From positions 1 to 26,910 of the forward strand of contig JBECLA010000070.1 in the NCBI GenBank assembly GCA_040235565.1: DNA of 26,910 nucleotides. Reading direction: 5' to 3'. The DNA is from JAHEIJ01 sp040235565 (lineage in GTDB: Bacteria > Pseudomonadota > Gammaproteobacteria > UBA6429 > Thiohalophilaceae). The notes under the pieces were generated by a model. The model was given only the letters and a program-made list of their open reading frames with translations. It made no database searches and had not been told where the DNA came from. A program made the translations under genes and the position numbers. This document shows, one piece after another, positions 23,724-26,910 of this stretch; position 1 is the stretch's first letter; each line of letters begins with the position of its first letter.

Positions 23724-23823
23724 CAACAAGCTGAAATCAGCCTGAAAAATTTCCTGCCTACCGCATATAAAGTGTGATGCTTTCCGCATTTTGAGTCACA
23801 AAAACACACAGCGAACCCGTGAG

Positions 23824-23835
23824 TGACATTTGTCA
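23824..23835. promoter_or_regulatory. Palindrome TGAC-ATTT-GTCA with FNR-family geometry
   Basis: Perfect 4-base half-sites with an N4 spacer, the same geometry as an FNR box but with TGAC in place of TGAT. It lies 131 bases before the NapA-like start. It is a candidate operator for the adjacent regulator, whose recognition helix differs from FNR. A weak -10-like sequence only (TAATTC at 23859-23864) is found at class II distance. Confidence 0.3.
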
Positions 23836-23965
23836 TTGTGACTATCTTGCCCACTCGGTAATTCTGTTTGCCATGTGTTGCAGATGATCTGAACGGTAAC
23901 GCCGGCATGCTGGTTTTTCATCGCAACAATTCCCTGGCAACAGACTACCTGAGCGAGCAAATCAG

Positions 23966-26455
23966 ATGGCAGATGAAGATTATCAAAATACGTCTACAGG
24001 ATTTTCGGCGCATGAAATCCGGAAATTAAAGCAGGATCCGAATATTTGTAATCATGACCGACGTACATTTCTGAAATGGAGTGCGCTGGTTTCCTCCCAG
24101 GCTATCCTGGGTGGCGCGGCAATAAATTTACTCACCGCCAGGGAAGCCAGGGCGGATGACACCTTCGATTACGTCACTGACTGGGTGTACTCGGTGTGCG
24201 GTTATTGTTCGTTTGGTTGTGGCCTGGAAATCGGTGTCGATGCCAGTGGCATGGCGGTAGCAGTGCGGGGTAACGCCCGGCACCCCACCAATGCGGGGCG
24301 AGTCTGCGTCAAGGGGTTATACGAACACAAGATCCTTCGCGATGAAGATCTTCGAGTCGGTGAACGCGGCAAATTTCCAATGGTGCGTGACAGTAACGGC
24401 GCCTGGCAGATCGTTACCTGGGATGAGGCGATTACCTTGTTGTGTCAAAAAATCATCGCCGCTGTGGATACCAGGGGGGCGGACTCTATCGCGACCTACA
24501 ACACCGGGCAGTGGACCCTGGAGGAGTATTACGCTTTTGGCAAGCTGGGCAAGGGCGCCATCGGGACCGGGACGATGGACTCCAATACCCGCTTGTGTAT
24601 GGCTGCGGCCGTGGTGGGTTACCTGACCACCTTTGGCTCTGATGGCCCGCCGGGTTGTTATGATGATATCGAGAACACCGATTGTTTCTTTGTGTTCGGC
24701 ATGAACCCGGCGGAAATGCATCCGCAACTCTGGCGACGCATTGCACTCGCGCGACGCAGCGCGCGGGCACCAAAACTGATCGTGGTTGATCCACGACGCA
24801 CCCAGACGGCACGCAGTGCGGATCTGCATTTACAACTCAGGCCGGGAACAAACCTCGCCCTCATCAATGGCATCGTGCAGCAGCTCATTGCGAATGACTG
24901 GATCGATACGGCGTACATCACCGCGCATACCCGTAACTATGATGCCATGGCGGCCATCGTCGCCAGCTATACCCCGGAGGTGGTTGAAGCCATTACCGGT
25001 GTGCCCGCGGCGGATGTCATCACGGCGGCACAGTGGATCGGAACCTCACCGGAAGTGCTGTCGCTGTTCGTACAGGGGGTGTATCAATCCATGGGGGCGA
25101 CCAATACGGTACGCATGTTATGTGCCATGCATCTGATCATGGGCAAGATCGGGCGTCCCGGCTCCGCCCCGTTCAGTATTACCGGCCAGGCCACCGCGAT
25201 GAGTAACCGTGAAGCGGGAGGATCATCCGCCCTGGCAGGGTATCGTAATTATTACAATCCGGAGCACGTTGCCTGGCTGGAGGATTTCTGGAACATTGAA
25301 CACGGCAAGATCCCGCCGCGCAAACCTACGCCCATCACCTCCAACCGGGATCTGCAGGATATCAACAGTCATGTGGAAATGATGCGCAACGGGGAACTCA
25401 GTGTCTTCTGGGTGCAGTGCACCAACCCGGCGGTCACCTTGCCGGATTTGAACAGACTGTATGGTTACATGGATTTTAATAATCCCACACGTCCCTATGT
25501 CGTGGTGCAGGATATTTACGAGCCGATAGAAAGCAGCCATTTCGCGGACATGTTTTTGCCCGCCGCGATGTGGGGTGAGAAAACCGGGGTCTACACCTGT
25601 TCGGAACGCAAAGTGAATCTGGGACGCCAGGCGGTGCAACCGGCCGGTTATGAGTTACGTAACGAAGGTTATGGCGCCTATTCCGATTTTGACATCACCA
25701 GGATGGTGGCGGACAAGCTCGCCAGCCTGGATACGCGGTTTGCCGACAAGAACGGCAATTCGTTGATCGGCTTTACTACACCTGAAGAGGCGTTCGAAGA
25801 ATGGAAGGCCTGTACCGCAGGGACCATTTGCGACATGAGCGGCATGAGTTACAGCGCGATCGAGGCCAGTAACGGTATTCCCTGGCCATCAACACCGGAT
25901 GATGTGTACGGCGGCAAGCGCCTGTATAGCGACGGTCGCTTCAATACCAACTGGGCCGATACCCAGGGGGGTACACCCGACAAACCCTGGGTTGATCCGG
26001 ACAACCTGAGTCGCGCCTACCTGTGGGCGGTGGATTATGAAGCGCCGCCCGAAGTGCCCGACAGCCAGTATCCGTTCTGGTTGATCACCGGGCGGGTGAT
26101 CGAGCATTTCCATAGTCGTACCAAGACCAAGCGGGTGGCGCAGTTACATGAGATGGCGCCGGAAAACTATGTGGAAATGAATCCGGCGGATGCCAGTGCA
26201 ATGGGTATTGCCGCCGGCGATCTGGTGCGGCTGACCTCGCGGCGCGGTGAGATTGTGATCAAGGCCCGGGTGACGGAAACCGTTCGAGCCGGGCAGGTGT
26301 TCTGTCCCATGCACTTCGGGGATATCGATCCGACTGACGTGGAGCAAAACAACGGCCGGCTGGCCAATACCAATCGCCTGACCATCAACTGGGTTGACCC
26401 GGATTGCAAGCAGCCGATCTTCAAACACTGTGCCGTGCGACTGGCCAGAGCTTAG
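23966..26455 (+). CDS. napA: NapA-family periplasmic molybdoenzyme (probable nitrate reductase catalytic subunit)
   Basis: An 829-residue molybdopterin oxidoreductase, the same size as Escherichia coli NapA. A Tat signal with Arg32-Arg33 (HDRRTFLKW) follows an unusually long n-region and leads to a cleavage region ending AREARA. The [4Fe-4S] ligands are Cys78, Cys81, Cys85 and Cys114 (CGYCSFGCG and RVCVKG). The molybdenum ligand should be Cys211 in TRLCMAAAVVG, followed by GCYDDIE and GMNPAEMHPQLW, which are NapA-like. Arg415 in SNREAGG matches the conserved active-site arginine region. The C-terminus (FWLITGRVIEHFHS, KQPIFKHCAVRL) also follows NapA. NasA/NarB enzymes are the main alternative, but the Tat signal and AEMHP favour NapA. 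napB and napD are not seen next to it, and the substrate is inferred. Confidence 0.78.
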   Translation: MADEDYQNTSTGFSAHEIRKLKQDPNICNHDRRTFLKWSALVSSQAILGGAAINLLTAREARADDTFDYVTDWVYSVCGYCSFGCGLEIGVDASGMAVAVRGNARHPTNAGRVCVKGLYEHKILRDEDLRVGERGKFPMVRDSNGAWQIVTWDEAITLLCQKIIAAVDTRGADSIATYNTGQWTLEEYYAFGKLGKGAIGTGTMDSNTRLCMAAAVVGYLTTFGSDGPPGCYDDIENTDCFFVFGMNPAEMHPQLWRRIALARRSARAPKLIVVDPRRTQTARSADLHLQLRPGTNLALINGIVQQLIANDWIDTAYITAHTRNYDAMAAIVASYTPEVVEAITGVPAADVITAAQWIGTSPEVLSLFVQGVYQSMGATNTVRMLCAMHLIMGKIGRPGSAPFSITGQATAMSNREAGGSSALAGYRNYYNPEHVAWLEDFWNIEHGKIPPRKPTPITSNRDLQDINSHVEMMRNGELSVFWVQCTNPAVTLPDLNRLYGYMDFNNPTRPYVVVQDIYEPIESSHFADMFLPAAMWGEKTGVYTCSERKVNLGRQAVQPAGYELRNEGYGAYSDFDITRMVADKLASLDTRFADKNGNSLIGFTTPEEAFEEWKACTAGTICDMSGMSYSAIEASNGIPWPSTPDDVYGGKRLYSDGRFNTNWADTQGGTPDKPWVDPDNLSRAYLWAVDYEAPPEVPDSQYPFWLITGRVIEHFHSRTKTKRVAQLHEMAPENYVEMNPADASAMGIAAGDLVRLTSRRGEIVIKARVTETVRAGQVFCPMHFGDIDPTDVEQNNGRLANTNRLTINWVDPDCKQPIFKHCAVRLARA

Positions 26456-26469
26456 GGAGGGGGACAATC

Positions 26470-26910
26470 ATGAAGTTATATCAAGGTAAATTCCTGGGAA
26501 CGGTTTTGCTGTTGTTCGGCCTCATGCCGCTTGCCTGGGCGGGTAAGGGTTATGGCGGACCCCATGATCAAAGCACGACACCGAATTTCGATACCAGTTA
26601 TGCGGTGGAATACAGTCAGTCCTGTCTCGGCGGGGGATGCCATGAAACGGATCAACAGCTGGTTGAGGAGTATTCCGCCTCGTTCATGACCCATGTAATG
26701 GTGAAGTGTAATGCCTGTCACGGCACGCACACTGCCGAGACCGTCGGCCTGGAAAAACCGAACCTGACCGGGTATTACCCGGGGATCGGCGCAACCGGTT
26801 ACCTCGTCGGGCGGGACCGCTGTCTGGCCTGTCATAATGAGCAGCACGTCAGCGGCAGAAGAGCACAGGATGAATGCAAGTCCTGTCATCAGCCGCATGT
26901 GTTTGATTAA
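26470..26910 (+). CDS. Small periplasmic tetraheme cytochrome c with one CX4CH motif
   Basis: A 146-residue protein ending with TAA at the last base of the window. It has a cleavable signal peptide (hydrophobic residues 8-22, cleavage probably after AWA) and ATG 26470 behind GGGAGGGGG. The heme motifs are Cys52-x4-Cys57-His58 (CLGGGCH), then CNACH at Cys80, CLACH at Cys118 and CKSCH at Cys136. The CX4CH spacing is known in tetraheme cytochromes c3 but is rare elsewhere. It follows the NapA-like gene by 14 bases, so it is its likely electron donor, in the place NapB takes in standard nap operons. I do not recognise a named family; a NapM- or NrfB-like carrier is conceivable. Confidence 0.8.
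   Translation: MKLYQGKFLGTVLLLFGLMPLAWAGKGYGGPHDQSTTPNFDTSYAVEYSQSCLGGGCHETDQQLVEEYSASFMTHVMVKCNACHGTHTAETVGLEKPNLTGYYPGIGATGYLVGRDRCLACHNEQHVSGRRAQDECKSCHQPHVFD

Larger units (their letters stand above)
23617..23965. other. 349-base non-coding region between the regulator and the NapA-like gene
   Basis: No convincing gene is seen here; short open frames in it look like chance. It holds a terminator-like hairpin at its left end, two short palindromes (23711-23723 and 23824-23835), and AT-rich stretches expected of a promoter. No TTGAT-N4-ATCAA box was found on either strand. The Shine-Dalgarno of the NapA-like gene is weak (GAGCGAG, 9 bases before ATG 23966). Confidence 0.6.

Noticed and set aside
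23766..23800. CRP-type site (TGTGA ... TCACA) upstream of the NapA-like gene
   Set aside because: The half-sites are 18 bases apart, not 6, so this is not a normal CRP operator.
23791..23804. TTGAGTCACAAAAA as an FNR box before the NapA-like gene
   Set aside because: The right half-site matches only 3 of 5 bases and lacks the CAA end; it is too weak to call.

Overview
The window looks like a chromosomal piece of a denitrifying gammaproteobacterium-type organism. It is moderately GC-rich and tightly packed, with nearly every gene on the + strand. Three things support this. First, heme d1 biosynthesis genes run in the order nirF-D-L-G-H-J-N, as in Pseudomonas-type denitrifiers. Second, there is a complete System I cytochrome c maturation operon with separate ccmH and ccmI. 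Third, there is the anaerobic ubiquinone set ubiU/ubiV/ubiT. I cannot name a genus from the sequence. No tRNA, rRNA, IS element, CRISPR array or phage gene was seen.

Layout. (1) 1-6245: the tail of a probable small c-type cytochrome, then nirF, four siroheme decarboxylase subunits (nirD, L, G, H), nirJ, and a cd1-like NirN preceded by its own FNR/Dnr-type promoter. (2) 6370-9989: genes for NO and electron handling: NnrS, a membrane-anchored cytochrome c'-like protein, and a NapC/NirT tetraheme quinol dehydrogenase fused to an ethylbenzene-dehydrogenase-type heme domain. (3) 10137-17033: ccmABCDEFGHI, nine genes with almost no spacing, which attach heme to the many c-type cytochromes encoded here. 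(4) 17108-18415: a membrane GGDEF diguanylate cyclase. (5) 18496-22614: an FNR-type box, then two radical SAM genes, ubiU and ubiV as one apparent operon, with ubiT convergent on the minus strand behind its own FNR-type promoter. (6) 22852-23616: a CRP/FNR regulator with FNR-like cysteines but an altered recognition helix. (7) 23966-26910: after a 349-base non-coding stretch with palindromes, a Tat-exported NapA-family molybdoenzyme and a small tetraheme cytochrome.

How the genes fit together. The window reads as an anaerobic respiration island. Ubiquinone is made without oxygen (UbiTUV), and the NapC-type protein can pass its electrons to the periplasm. Nitrite reductase cofactor d1 is made by the Nir proteins, c-type hemes are attached by Ccm, NO is handled by NnrS and the c'-like protein, and nitrate is probably reduced by the NapA-family enzyme. 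Three boxes of the form TTGAT-N4-ATCAA (two perfect, one with a single mismatch) each lie about 41-42 bases upstream of an inferred start point. They tie nirN, the radical SAM-ubiUV operon and ubiT to one oxygen- or NO-responsive regulator.

The most interesting points are the placement of a TatD-associated-type radical SAM gene and a yhcC-like gene at the head of the ubiUV operon, the unusual FNR-family regulator, the NapC/EB_dh fusion with a CX3CH motif, and the NapA-like enzyme paired with a CX4CH-containing tetraheme cytochrome in place of a visible NapB. All assignments rest on reading motifs and recalled family sequences; no database search was run.
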